This document shows positions 48,325-59,929 of a stretch of 64,000 nt of DNA, piece by piece. Location: assembly GCA_037903475.1 (NCBI GenBank), contig JBAJFG010000549.1, positions 1,612,001-1,676,000 of the forward strand. The letters are read 5' to 3'. Every line of letters starts with the position of its first letter. Within the stretch, counting starts at the first letter, position 1. A program made the translations under genes and the position numbers. The notes under the pieces are model-generated. The model had not been told where the DNA came from and did no database searches. It worked only from the letters and a program-made list of their open reading frames with translations. The DNA is from Ancylostoma caninum. Its lineage: Eukaryota; Nematoda; Chromadorea; Rhabditida; Ancylostomatidae.

Positions 48325-48474
48325 GAGAACTCCAAACGGACGCAGACAAGAGTCAGGACCGCGGCGCGGCTCTCTTGAGCAAAGTCACGGGAGCTCGGTA
48401 TACTGTGCGCCTGCGTCTCTGCCCAAGAGAGCCGCGCCGCGGTCTCGATTCTTGTCTACGTACGTTTGGAGTAC
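48325..48474. mobile_element. Foldback MITE, copy 2 (150 bp)
   Basis: The same family as 14253-14398. Ends are GAGAACTCCAAACG and CGTTTGGAGTAC, and the arms contain GCTCTCTTGAGCA and CTGCCCAAGAGAGCC. The centre is inverted relative to copy 1. Confidence 0.85.
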
Positions 48475-49009
48475 TTTCTTTTCTACGTTCCTATACATAT
48501 GCACACATACACACTCGCAAGTTTAAAGGCAAGGTCCAGGCGAAATTTCGTTCTCCGGATTTCCACTGGATTCGTCTCCTACAGCTACCTACTGAGAAAG
48601 TCCCACACTCCACATTTTCATTCAACCAACCTGTGTATGACGTTGAATGGAGTGCATCCCATGCTGTCTCTTGCAGCGTCGTGGGACATAATTCATCCTG
48701 AAGGGTCTACAGATGGCTTCCTCAATGGAGTGGGCAATGGGGTTCACGAAGTGTTGGTTGAGCTGTATGTATCTGCGCGTATGGTTCATCTTTGCCGGTT
48801 GGCGCTGCTCGGCTGGCGCATGTTTTATTGTACACAGCTCCCGTAATACTCGAACATTTCATACCATATAATGCGAAGGATTACAGAGAGCTCTCAAATT
48901 TGGAATATGTGCTGAACAGATGCATTCGATCCTAGATAACAAAAAATCTGGATGGGCAAGATTCTAACCGATCTTTGCTTAAAGAGAGCGCGTTTCGCAC
49001 ACGGCATTA
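48475..49009. other. No supported gene
   Basis: A plus-strand frame (48466-48846) is open but has no splice sites or motifs. Nothing else was seen. Confidence 0.3.
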
Positions 49010-49011
49010 TA

Positions 49012-49598
49012 TTAGGTTGTGTACAAATTAATCGCGTTTTTTGACGCGTAACTTTAAACGTTTACAACTCGGCTCAAACGGAAGTTTATTAGACAAAATA
49101 AGAACCATTAGAATCTACGTATTTTTGCCAACGTTTCACAACATCATAAATTCCCTTGCGGCAGAAGTCCGAACTTCTGGAGGCTATGAATTCGTTGAAG
49201 GCATTTTCAGCATCGGTCTGACTTTTGAGTACTCTTCCCTTGATGAAGTTGTCGAGGTTCTTGAAAAAGTGATAATCGGTTGGCGAAAGGTCTGGTGAGT
49301 ATGTCGGATGAAACAGTACTTCGTAGCCAATGTCCTTTAACTCCTTTTCGTAAGCCTCCACTGCTTTCCGTCCAAGCTTGAACTTATGAAGCAAAATGAT
49401 ACGAATTTGTACCTTGGAGAGCATCTTGAATAACGGGCGGAACCAAGCCGAAACAAATGAACATCACGAAATGAATGAACGAAAGATAATCTTCTAAATG
49501 ATATACAACATTGGGAACGTTACATGAACAATACACGAAAACCAGTAGGTCAAAAACTGGTTTGCAAAAAAAACACAATTAATTTGTACACAACCTAA
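49012..49598 (-). mobile_element. Internally deleted mariner, Hsmar1/bandit type (587 bp)
   Basis: Terminal inverted repeats begin TTAGGTTGTGTACAAATTAA at both ends and are flanked by TA at 49010-49011 and 49599-49600, as for all mariners. The ends and the coding sequence resemble the Hsmar1 group, to which the hookworm element bandit belongs. One frame is retained (see the next entry). It lacks most of the transposase and can at best move in trans. Confidence 0.85.
49089..49424 (-). pseudogene. In-frame-deleted mariner transposase (111 codons)
   Basis: The frame starts MLSKVQIRIILLHKFKLGRK, which fits the N terminus of Hsmar1-group transposases. It passes directly into their C-terminal part: HPTYSPDLSPTDYHFF with the third catalytic Asp, then DAENAFNEFIASRS and a final VDSNGSYF motif. 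The helix-turn-helix DNA-binding region and the first two catalytic Asp residues are gone, yet the frame is unbroken from ATG to stop. Full-length proteins of the family are about 340-345 aa. It cannot catalyse transposition; any remaining role is speculation. Confidence 0.8.
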
Positions 49599-49601
49599 TA
49601 T

Positions 49602-50065
49602 GACTAAAGCTTAGGTTTGCGAATGTGTTATATAAGAACTCGGAGTGAGGAATATCCTTTGGTTGGAGGGATGGGCCCTACCATCTTTGACATTTTAACT
49701 CTCGAAATATCAAACTAAGTTGATAGGGTGATATTTGGTATTGTACCTTGACATAAACGAGCACCAAAGCTACGAAGTAAGCTGGGACTTCCTCGACTAA
49801 AAATTCCATCCGTTAACCTACCCTCAAATGTATTCCTTGCAGGCACTGTGTGAATAACAGGACAGCAAGCAATTGGGAGCGATTGCCTACCTGTTACGCG
49901 CATGTTAGGTAGAAGCAATGTAATGATGTAGCGTAGTTAACTGGCTAATGCCACTGGCAATCGCCAGCCAATGTTGGCTGAACATACAAAACTCTGACGA
50001 AGGCTAGTAAACCTAGCCGTTCACTGAATAAACAGAAAATCCTAACACTCTTTACGTTTTAGAAT
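49602..50065. other. No supported gene
   Basis: Nothing beyond short unsupported frames was seen between the mariner and the large foldback element. Confidence 0.3.
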
Positions 50066-51740
50066 TACTAGACAGTATTCAGGACCTTTGCTTGGAGAGC
50101 TGGGCTCGCTCAACTATCCTCTATGGATGTTTCTGCCAGCTTGCCTCCCTCTATCAGCTTTGTTTAAAAGAGATAGGTGCTGCCAACATTTCTATAAGCT
50201 TGGTCACAGGTATTCGGCGTTAACGCAGTTCTCTGCTCCTTTGAAATTTCGAAATATTCTGGCTGCAGCCAATTGTGCACATCACGGGAAATAAGTCCTG
50301 GAAATTTTTCTGTCTCGGAGAGGAAGATACCTGACCGATCCTGTGAGTGGTACAGATGCTACAGGATTGCTCGAGTTGCCATGTACATGACGATTCATGT
50401 TACCTTTGATTTATCGAGACAGGACTATTCGAATTGAGGAGTGCTGATCACTAGCACGACTGTGTGTGCTTCTTTGCTCCACAAACAAGCTTTCATGGTG
50501 ATTCTAAAGGCTTTTGCTCTGAGAATGTCTCGGTGGTTTTGGTTTGCTTCATCGAAATTAAACTGAATTAGCCAATTTTTATAGCGCCAGGCTACAGTCT
50601 CGCACTTCGGTGATGTCTCGTAGATTTCATTGGAATTCATTGCACCTTTGCCAGACCTACCTTATCAAATCCAAGGGGGAACCAGCATGTACACGGCAAT
50701 ATTCCAGAGATCATGTTACATCTTTACCACTCATGGGATCGTTCAAATGTCTTCCTTTCCGGGACAGAAAAGATTCCAGAGCTTATTTTCCGTGATGTGC
50801 ACGATTGGCTGCATTGCAAGCAGGCATAACATCTCGGAATTTCCAAGGAGCAGAAGACTGCGTTGCAGCCGAATACCTGTAGTCAAACTTATAGAAATGT
50901 TAGCAGCACCTATCTTTTCCAAAGGCAGCACCCGCGGTAATTTCCATGTCCGAAATTTTGAATGTTTTGGAGTCTGAACGGTAGACCCAGTTATTCTGCG
51001 CAAGTTGCGCCGCCGAAGGCACCTGTTTTCCCAAGAAACGACAAGTTAGACTTGGTATCCGGGTATCCACGGATGAGATGTGGCGCGATACCAACCAGCT
51101 GTTTTCTGCCGCAGTCAGTCAGTTTCCCAAAGAAAACGGTTGCATTCATGCTAATTTCGAGAATTTTTACACTGTTTACCCCATTTACGCTCTTTCAGTT
51201 GTTATTACACCGTACAATTCCTTCTTTTTCCCAAAACGTTCAAATTTTAAATATGATGTGAATTTCTGTTTGTTAGCTCTTTACAATTAACCATAGGCTT
51301 TGGTTTCTTTTATTGAGATTTGTCTCTGTAGAGACATTCCACTTCCTTTCCGTTTGTGCTTTTTTCTCCTTCAGAAAAGCTGGAAAATCAGTTGAATATC
51401 TAGTTGCGCGAAAAAATTCGCTGGCAATAAAGGCAGCGTCATCGACTTCCTTGATCTACTCAACCAGCGTAACTCGGCCACCTTGCAATAATGCAGTAAA
51501 TTGTAAGCACCTGAGGACCATTTTTGCGTGAGTTTTGACAAAATTGACCATTCCATCTAAGTTATTAACTCAATTTGATTTTTTCAGGTATTCAGAAACC
51601 CAAGATCTGGTAAAATCTGAGTGACAAAGTTTTTCGTGGGTACTGCCTTTAAACAGAGCTGATAGAGGGAGGCAAGCTGAATGAAGCATCCATAGAGGAT
51701 CGCTGCCTAACCAATCTCAAAGAGGCTTCCCAGATCTCAG
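50066..51740. mobile_element. Large foldback element, family F copy 2, with nested insertion
   Basis: The left arm (about 50066-50325) is inverted against 50757-50925 (shared CCTATCT, TTATAGAAATGTT, GCAGCACC, GTGATGTGCAC) and, after a gap, against 51646-51740 (GAGGGAGGCAAGCT, CATCCATAGAGGAT). The gap (about 50926-51645) therefore looks like a later insertion into the right arm. The middle (about 50580-50740) resembles the middle of the element at 28930-29840. No intact protein was recognised. Confidence 0.55.
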
Positions 51741-53192
51741 CCAGTGGTGATTGCATGCACATTTTCTATCGTATCCTGGATTATTCTGCACTAAGGAGCC
51801 GATGCGTGGTCAGATACCATTGACAGACGTCATTTTTTGCGAAACATTGCGGATGGTGTCAAATTACTGATTTCGACTTCTTCAAAACAAAATTTTCTTA
51901 AAAAACGGAAAGTTCGTGGAATGAGGAAAGTCCATTTTTTCTCATGATTATTTACAGATCCCAAAAAAATCTGAACCTCCATGTTCTGCCTTGAATAGAG
52001 TTACAGACAAAAAACCAAAAGCTGCAATCTTTTTGCTCGCTACTGTATGTAGATGTTAAACATCGTATAAATGAATTTGCAAGCTTTGCAAGACCGTATG
52101 CATCGTCCAGATGTTTTTTTTGCACCTATCCCTAGAAACACCATGGAAAGTCGGTAGCAACATGTTTGAAACAGTGTGTTTTCTCTTCAAATGTCATTTG
52201 GAGATCACCTGCATTTACCTCATTCTCCTAAGAAACGAGATGCTAGCAGACCCACCTGAACAAGCCACTGTCGCCCTCTCAGAGGCGAGACTGTAACCAA
52301 TACATAGTGCCGTTTTAGGTCATTACAGAATAGGAGGCGGTTAAGCATTATTCATGAAGTGGGTCTAGGAACTGTACCTCCTTGTTGGAAAGTTATGAAC
52401 AAGATTTTGTTTGATGAAATGATGAATAATAAAATAAATTACTTTGAGAGAATTTGATATCATTTCAGTGCACAAGTTCAGATTCTATTAATTATATTTC
52501 AACGCTAACTTAATGAATAATTTTATGTGAGCTCAGTACAGTTTCGTTTCCCTGTCGAATTCGTTTCTATTTTTTGGTATAATTCAAAATTGGTTTTTTT
52601 CTTGTCACAGATTTGTTTACTTGAACCCACTAGGTTTGAAGTAGCGTTAAGACAGAGATATTCGAATCTCTATGATACACGACTGCACTTAATTTGATAC
52701 TTCTTTAACGTTATATATGCTTTATCTCCCTCCCATAGACAGAAGGGGGGGGGGGTGAACCTTTTGATGAGTGTCTAAAGGGCAGCAAACTTTAAAGGTG
52801 AACTTGTTCACTACGAATAAACTCGATGGTGAATGCTAACCCAGACGTAAAAACAAAAACAAATGTCTTTTGTGGAGTAGGTTTTTGTTTCTTTGGGAGT
52901 ACCTCTCTCATGGTAGACCATCGCCTCCGTATTTTGGTTATGATTCGAAGACATGTACATTGTATTAGTACGTAGATGCTGTTCTCGATGTTATTCTTTT
53001 CATGTCTGATTGATTCCTCAATTGCGATTGTCTGGCGTAATATGCACAATTTCAGCCATAGTATTAGAAGGGACGTAATCACTCCACCTGACGAACTGAT
53101 GTTTTCATACAACCACTTTTCTTGACTTACAAATACTTGTTACAATATGGCGACGACATAGATCACGTCGTTCAACATTTGCAAACAAAAAA
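51741..53192. other. No supported gene; possible Tc1-like right end
   Basis: At about 52000-52050 the sequence ends ...TTTTTGCTCGCTACTGTA, which read inverted begins TACAGTAGCGAGCAAAAA, like a lone Tc1-type end; no partner was found. A minus-strand frame of 106 codons (52792-53112) has one hydrophobic segment but no in-phase splice partner. Confidence 0.3.
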
Positions 53193-53234
53193 TTTTCCAG
53201 CGAAAAAAGTGCAAGCACTTTTTTCGCTGGAAAA
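53193..53234. repeat. Perfect palindrome, 20-bp arms
   Basis: TTTTCCAGCGAAAAAAGTGC (53193-53212) is followed after AA by its exact reverse complement (53215-53234). Each strand presents a TTTTCCAG acceptor-like sequence. Confidence 0.9.
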
Positions 53235-53261
53235 CACAAAAGCATTACTATAGGACTTACC

Positions 53262-53321
53262 GTAGCCACTTGAGGACAAGACAGCGTGTATATAGAAAGA
53301 TTTACTTGATTATCTAGCATC
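53262..53321 (-). CDS. Possible first exon after a spliced-leader acceptor
   Basis: ATG follows directly on CTCTTGCAG, as in the sre-type gene. Twenty codons (MLDNQVNLSIYTLSCPQVAT) end on a strong donor, GTAAGT. Downstream acceptors did not give a convincing continuation, so the gene, if real, is unresolved. Confidence 0.3.
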
Positions 53322-53334
53322 TGCAAGAGTGTTC

Positions 53335-55740
53335 TGTTAGCAGGATCAACTTCTTAAAGGCTGCACTAACGTTGCAGGAACGTCTGCTTTTTTTCGAACA
53401 TCATTCTTCAGCTAAAAGCTAGAAGAATACTTTGTTTCAAGATAGATTCCCCCTGGGTATAAAATCGAACTATGCGCAAAAAAAACATCGTTAACAGTCG
53501 AATAATCAAAGCGAACAACATCACAGATCAGACATCAAAGGGACAATCCTCGGCGTCGCAGCCTCCATAAATACGCAATACTTTCATAATTATGAGAAGA
53601 TTTCTCATGATAGCGCCCTGACGGTGATGTGATTCAACGTGGAAAATATCTACTTATGAGAGCCGGAATTTTTTATTTTGTTTTGTTGAATGCACTAAAA
53701 TTGCTTCACCGAGACATGCTATGTATTAGAGATGCACAATAGGATAAACGAACTGGATCACACAAAAATTATGTCATGGAACTACAGCACAATCGTTACA
53801 GTGAAAGCGAATACATCATCTCAATCAAGAACCACCAAGTATGTTTAATTATACGTTTAGATGTTGCATCCTCGAATAGAATACCAACAAAAAACCTCAT
53901 TTTGCGTAGTGTTATCATTGAAACAGGCAGGTAATTAGGTTCAGTTTATTAGCTAGATTTACCTCATTGAGAATTTTTTACAATTTTGACGAGCCGCGCC
54001 CTATGCTCAAAGACAACACTCGCACACAAAAAATAACATAACACATAAAAAAAAACGTCTTCGATTTTTTTCATGAGATTCTACTCTGGAGGCTACTCTA
54101 GTGCCCATAATGGAGGGAAGACTATCAAAAAAGGCCATGTTTGCGAGAAATACTATGTTGTACTTTTTTGCCAATACATGTGCATCTGTACGAGCTCTAT
54201 CGCCTAAGATTTGTGCGGCCGCCGAGGTGCGGAAAAGATCACCGTTATCCGAAAATACTGATCGATCCTGTACCAGCTGGAAACACAGCCGCACACGATC
54301 AAAGAGAATGGGGCGGAATTGAACATGGCAGGCGCATTTGCACATGCGTACGAGTTTTATTACTCGAGTAACTGTAGGATTTGGAGTGATTCCTTTTGTT
54401 GTTCCATTCCAATTGATGGCTCCTTTAGGATGGGAACAAATGCGAGAAAACTTTTTTCAGCATGAGTGCTGCCTTTTAGCATAGGCAGCGTCAACGCAGT
54501 GCGAGCTCGCAGCAGGGTGCTTTCACAGTTTCTGACGCAGAGCGTCATTTTGCGAGCTCTCACTACGAGCTGCATTAAGAATGCTGTGGGCCACTCTTTG
54601 CCGCTGCGTCAAAGGGGCAAATCAAACGTTCTCTGCTGCTGCATGAGTTGTAATTGTATATATTGTGACTTCCTTCATAGAACATGTGCAGACAACTATC
54701 TGAGTCTGGGAACAGATGTGTGCCTCTTTATATACGGAAAGAATTTTAATTTCCCTTTTTTAACTTCCATTTGATTGCTGCACCTTGGTGTGATTGGCCT
54801 TATGCCGTTATGCCGTAAATCATTCTCTAGCGGTGAAGAAGGCAGGAGAGCACATGAACGAATGGTCCTAATTCCATGCGTATCCGAGCCGGTCTATGAC
54901 CTCTTTCGGACCCACACGCACATCACTTCAAAGTAATTGAGCATGTGACAATGAGAATTTTTTTTGCTGAGAATGTACTTTGTAGGTAGCAGGTTATAGC
55001 ACTAGTTCATATATTTAGATGCAGATTTCATACGAGTCGAACTAGGTTTAGAGGAGTTTGGTTGTGATCGGTAAATTCACCTACGATACAAAACTGATAT
55101 GACAATGTAGGGGCTATAGGGATGGGAGATTGAGAGGATGGCGCTGATAATTGCTTCTATTTTTCATTGAGAGAGAAGAAAAATCTGACTAAGATATTTC
55201 CATGTCAGCATACGTTTGGAGACAATTTTCTTCAGTTTTTTTCTGAAAATAGAGCTATTTTGAAACCTAGACTCTGAGAATTCCGAGGAACCCAAGAAAC
55301 TATCATAGCTATATTATAAACGGCGAGGCCCTATTTCGCAACTGTCTGTCTGTGGCCGGTGACTCATCGCCTGAGCGAGTCGAGGGAGTGCCGATTTTTT
55401 CCATTTTACAGTAGAACACTTGAAGAAGGAAGCATAAACTCGGAGAAACAATAGGGGGGATGTTTAGTGAAGGCTTCCCACGCACGTGCACTTAGAAAAA
55501 TTGAGTGATATTAGTTGGAGGTAAAACCGGAATAAATCTTTACGTATTTTTTTCTGTTACAAGCTAATTGTGCCCGAATCATAACAATTTCGATTTTCAG
55601 CGTTATATTATGAATAAAAACGACTTGAACACAGTGCTGCTACTCATACAACGGACCATGTAGAAGCTCTTTATATTGAACATAATAAGAGTTAACCTCC
55701 AAACCGTTTAGGAGCTATACAGTTTCGCAGAAAATCACTG
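53335..55740. other. No supported gene
   Basis: Overlapping frames on both strands at 54000-54380 and 54360-54775 have no splice support or recognisable motif. No repeats stood out. Confidence 0.3.
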
Positions 55741-55747
55741 TCATCCA

Positions 55748-56004
55748 CGAAGCGGCGCTCTGGCTCGGGGTTCTTTTTTTTTCAGAGTTTACCTGGGAGG
55801 TAACGTGGCACACGGATCCCAGATGGCTCGGGGTTCTTTTTTTTTCAGAGTTTACCTGGCCCGGAGGTAAAGTAGCACTCGGATCCGAAACAGAGCGCCG
55901 CGAAGCGGCGCTCTGGCTCGGGGTTCTTTTTTTCTGAGTTTACCTGGCCCGGAGGTAACCTGGCACACGGATCCGAGACAGAGCGCCGCTTCGCAGCGCT
56001 CTGG
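55748..56004 (+). repeat. Tandem repeat with hairpins and an exon-like cassette
   Basis: Three units start near 55748, 55825 and 55901. Each has CTCTGGCTCGGGGTTC, a T run, GAGTTTACCTGG, then GGAGGTAA and a CACTCGGATCC or CACACGGATCC block. Between units lie hairpins with 10-bp stems: AGAGCGCCGC-GAA-GCGGCGCTCT at 55892-55914, and a near copy at 55979-56001. In units 1 and 2 the T run ends in a perfect acceptor (TTTTCAG) 14-18 bp before a donor-like GAG/GTAA. Confidence 0.8.
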
Positions 56005-56703
56005 CTCGGTAAAAACTAACTGAAGAACATGCAGCGTATTCAAGGATGAGTGATACTTCAGAACTATGAATGAAATAAACATTTAAGTAGCAATTTTGTC
56101 TCACAGCTTAGCGATTTCTTCGAAAAGGACACTCATTCCTCGACTGGCAGAAGAGGCAGACTGGAGCGTACTACGTAGACGAAGCCATTGAATTGTTGTT
56201 TGCGTAGGAATCTCTGTTTTTAGATCTAAACGGCATTTAAAATTCCTCTACCTAATTGGCAGAATAGTTCAAAGAACAATAACACCAACACTTATGCACT
56301 AAGTATAATAGAAAAATGACGAATTCATGCAATGTTGAGGGAATATCTGGACAATTACTCACCTCTTCTACTCATTAGGACAGGGTATTTTTCGACATGT
56401 TGCGTTTGATCTGTTCCCTTGATGATAGAATTCAAAGAGAAAAAACATCATGTGAAAGTAGAGGGGAACAGTGGACATGCCTAGCCTAAACAACAGGGAT
56501 TCTACATATTGACCGTTACCTTCCTCTGTTAAAAATATTATATCACAATGGAACATCAGCACTTTTCAGGAGGGCAAGTGTTAACGGACGTGCTAGCAGT
56601 TTAGCGAACATGGCAGAACTTTGAGAAACAACTGCGCAGGCTAAGAACGTAATAAACGTACTCATAGGTGAATAGTATACGGTATTAGATTGAAATCCGC
56701 AGA
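56005..56703. other. No supported gene
   Basis: A minus-strand block ending at a GTGAGT donor near 56355 (encoding DQTQHVEKYPVLMSRR) may be an exon, but its acceptor is unclear. Nothing else was seen. Confidence 0.3.
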
Positions 56704-56706
56704 AAA

Positions 56707-56924
56707 TGAGGGTTGCAATTAATGTTGTCTTTATGTAAGTGCAAGATATTCACATTACGAATCCCACTGAGATTTTCATTGAATTAACGGTAATAACCCC
56801 TAAATATCCTGCAATTTTTCTAGAGCTATGTAATAATTTGAATTTAATAAGTGTTCTCGATAGCGATTTCTCTGAAAGCGTTGTTCTTCGATTTGTCGAT
56901 GAATATATTATCATATCAGCACAG
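56707..56924 (+). CDS. Possible plus-strand exons, function unknown
   Basis: A short block after ATCCGCAG encodes MRVAINVVF and ends on GTAAGT at 56736. A second block (56824-56924) after CAATTTTTCTAG encodes 33 residues ending SESVVLRFVDEYIIISAQ, and stops at CAG/GTTAGT. The two do not join in phase, so a link is missing or one is false. The function is unknown. Confidence 0.25.
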
Positions 56925-56929
56925 GTTAG

Positions 56930-59444
56930 TGCAAAACTTCGAAAGTCCGCTGAGAAGGTGAATACGTCGGAGGGCATCTTCAGCGGATTGTCCACATCTC
57001 CACAGTGCGTTTGCTGTTCGATCAGTTTCGAAACGGGGGGCAGCTTTTGGTATTTCCAAAGAGAAGGTAGATTTTGACGTCGTCGGTACGTCTGGGAAGA
57101 CGATTTGGGGCATCAGAGCTTTAGAAAGATGACTTGACTACGTAGAAGAGCCCAAAAGAAGAAGATCGAAGCATGAAATGTCGAAGTTGACGAAACAGAT
57201 GCATGGTGGGATCAAGTGGACCGCTTAGCTCCCCTAATGTAGTATAATATCATTTGTTCCGTTACGCTGTAGAGAATAAAGAATAAAGGTTGCTGGAGTG
57301 GTGAAATCCTTTGCGAATAGCTGCTGGAAACGCATAGAGTCCATTAGAGAGGTTCAGTGACAGATGCAGAGTCTTCCATGGCCAAGGATAGGTTGGCTAC
57401 TTATTCGAAAATGGTTTATAAAGTGAATATAAACCTTGTCATTTTCAAATTATCATTCTTATAATAATCTTCTCTAATTCCAAAGTCTGATAGCTGTGCA
57501 TTAGGTTCTAGTTGTGCATCTTGAAACACTCAGCGAACTGCGATAATCGGAATAGATCTTCCGCACCATTTGAAAAAAAAACTTGAGGGAATGTTGCTTC
57601 AAAATTTAGAGGCCTCTCTCGTTTTCGCTAAATTCTTTACAACATTTTTCTATCATATCTACGTACATTGGCCACTGCATAGGATATTGGAGATGTATTG
57701 CAATTCAATGGAAATCCGGAGCCTTTTTTTTCAGGAATAAGTTTGAGATATAGTTTCAGTTTTGGAGAAAATTTGCGCTTATCATCACTTTCCTCCTTTA
57801 TTGGAAGAGAAAGGGTTTAGCTCCATCCATGCTAGAAGATCCAGGTGCAAACATGTGGATAATACAGACTACTCGTAAAATTTTTCAAAAAGTTTACTAC
57901 GATGTTGTTCCTAGCCGAACTAGGGGTCCAACATTTTATGGTCTCAATTGATCTCGAATTAGGATCTACAGCGTGGGCCAAAAATACAATAACTAAGAAA
58001 AGCGCAGGCAGAAAAGAATCCCAATGTAATTTGAAACATGGTGATATGATTTCTGTTCAGTGTCTCCCCAATGGCCAAGAAACAAGATAACAGGAATATC
58101 CTCCATCTGAATCCTGAAACATTTAGCGAAGTCGCAGACAGTGGCTCGCAAGTGGCTTCGGTAAAACTGACCTCCTTATTTTTTAAAGGTTTTTCAAAGC
58201 GACTCTCGAAAGAATCTGAATTTGTATGGGATTTTGAGCAAGCACATGCCTCGGGTCTCATGAAACCCTACCAACCATGGCAATGGAGTTTCGTTCACTT
58301 GGCTGACCACTGAAGGGAACGAGGAGGTCCTGAAATTTCTTGTCCCCCCCCCCCCCCGCTCTGAGCTAGAGATCATCCAGGCGCTGGAGCACGGCCTTCC
58401 AATCGTGTTAGACTTCAAGGCAGAACATGTTTCCTTCAAAGCAAAACACGTGTTGTCACCATATTTTTGGCTCATTCTGTTGAATAGTGCAGATAGGAAG
58501 CTGTAATTCAATGAACTAATATTTGCTTCAGCTGTGTTGCTAATAAGAGCTATATATGTAACCTAACAAAAGTACTCTATAACATACTGAAATATGTGCA
58601 GCTGTGTGGAGAAATCGTTAATGATTTACTGCTCAGGGTCTATATTTAGAAAATTCAAAACACTCACGTCCTGTTGACGAATACAACGAATTGGAAAGTT
58701 AATATTATATTTTATGTCCTAAATGCTTTTAACTGGAGTGCGCCTGGGGCAGACAGTACGCAAAACATTCATACCAGGAATTTGTCGCAGAACTTTGCGA
58801 CTTTGCGGGTTTGCAGTCTTCAAACAAGATTCTATATTGTAATGTTTTGATTGTTGCAGTAGTTGAGCCGATCAGCCAATATTAACTTTGTCACTGGACC
58901 ATCACAAACTTAATGATGCCACTGGCCTGGAGTCAGCAACCGCATAGGCACGTGGTGTTAGACATTCCTGGAGTGAACGAGTAAAGTACAAGAACATAAA
59001 CCACTTAAATTTAACCACATGATTAATTGCTCTTTTTGTGTCCCCCTACGCAGCTATAGTTTTGTCTATAATCCCCTGTTGGTTTTTGGTGCTTCAAATA
59101 TACATCTATTAAAACAGTACCTCTATTATTTATGTACATCATAATTATCTCGTAGCTGACACAATGCTAACACCCAAGGGTTACTGTTCTCCAAGGTGTT
59201 TGTGAAGGTTTTCGATGATGCTCAACACGATGTTGGCAATGGATTTCAGCAAAAGGGTTCACAGATTTCGGTTATTTGCTGATTTTTGCTTCGTATGCAG
59301 TGGCTATGAGCATGAATGTAAGGGGATGTACGTATTATAAATGACAAATGTAAAGGAGTGAAATGTAAATGAAAATGTAAAATGTGAAGGATAAAGTAAC
59401 TGACGCCAAGCACTCCATTTTTGCGAAGCACTATGTATCCAGCA
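56930..59444. other. No firmly supported gene
   Basis: The only notable candidate is a minus-strand frame at 57959-58261 (100 codons). Its second half follows an internal TGTTTCAG and is strongly hydrophobic (WRIFLLSCFLAIGE, FQITLGFFSACAFLSYCIF). It could be a terminal exon of a membrane protein, but no other exon was found. Confidence 0.3.
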
Positions 59445-59666
59445 TACAGTGGACGTCAGTGCCGCTTGCCCATCCGCGCCCTCGAGAAATACGCCGTATC
59501 GAGCAGCTTTTCTCTCCGATTTCAAGTACTCCTGACCGAATCGGGAAGAAAGCGACTAGAAATAGCATTCCGGCAGCAGATGACACCGTTTTCGGCGCGC
59601 GCGGCGCGGTCGTGCTGCGTGCCTCTCGAGGCCGCAGGCGGACCACCTCCATTGACGTCCAAAGTA
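59445..59666. mobile_element. Foldback MITE with TA flank, left of a pair
   Basis: The left end TACAGTGGACGTCAGTG is matched by the inverted right end CATTGACGTCCAAAGTA. The inside has a GCGCGCGGCGCGG block and CTCGAGGCCGCAG. It abuts a related copy and shares the TA at 59665-59666 with it. Confidence 0.75.
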
Positions 59667-59925
59667 CAGTGAACGTCAATGGCGTTGGCCCATTCGCGGC
59701 CTCGAGAAGGACGTCGCGCAACCGCGCCGCGCGCGCTGTAACCGATGTTTCTGCTGCTGTTATGCTATTTCTACCAGCTTTTCTACCCGATTTCAAGGAT
59801 TTTCGACCAAATCTGGAAGGAAAGAGCCTAGAAATAGCATTCCGGCAGCAGACGACATCGATCCTGGCTCGCGCGGCGTCTTTCTCGAGGCCGCAGATGG
59901 GCCACCGCCATTGCCGTTCACTGTA
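59665..59925. mobile_element. Foldback MITE with TA flank, right of a pair
   Basis: The ends TACAGTGAACGTCAATGG and CCATTGCCGTTCACTGTA are inverted. It shares AAATAGCATTCCGGCAGCAG and the GC-rich block with its left neighbour, in the same orientation. The CAGT ends and TA flanks point to Tc1/mariner mobilisation. Confidence 0.8.
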
Positions 59926-59929
59926 TGTA

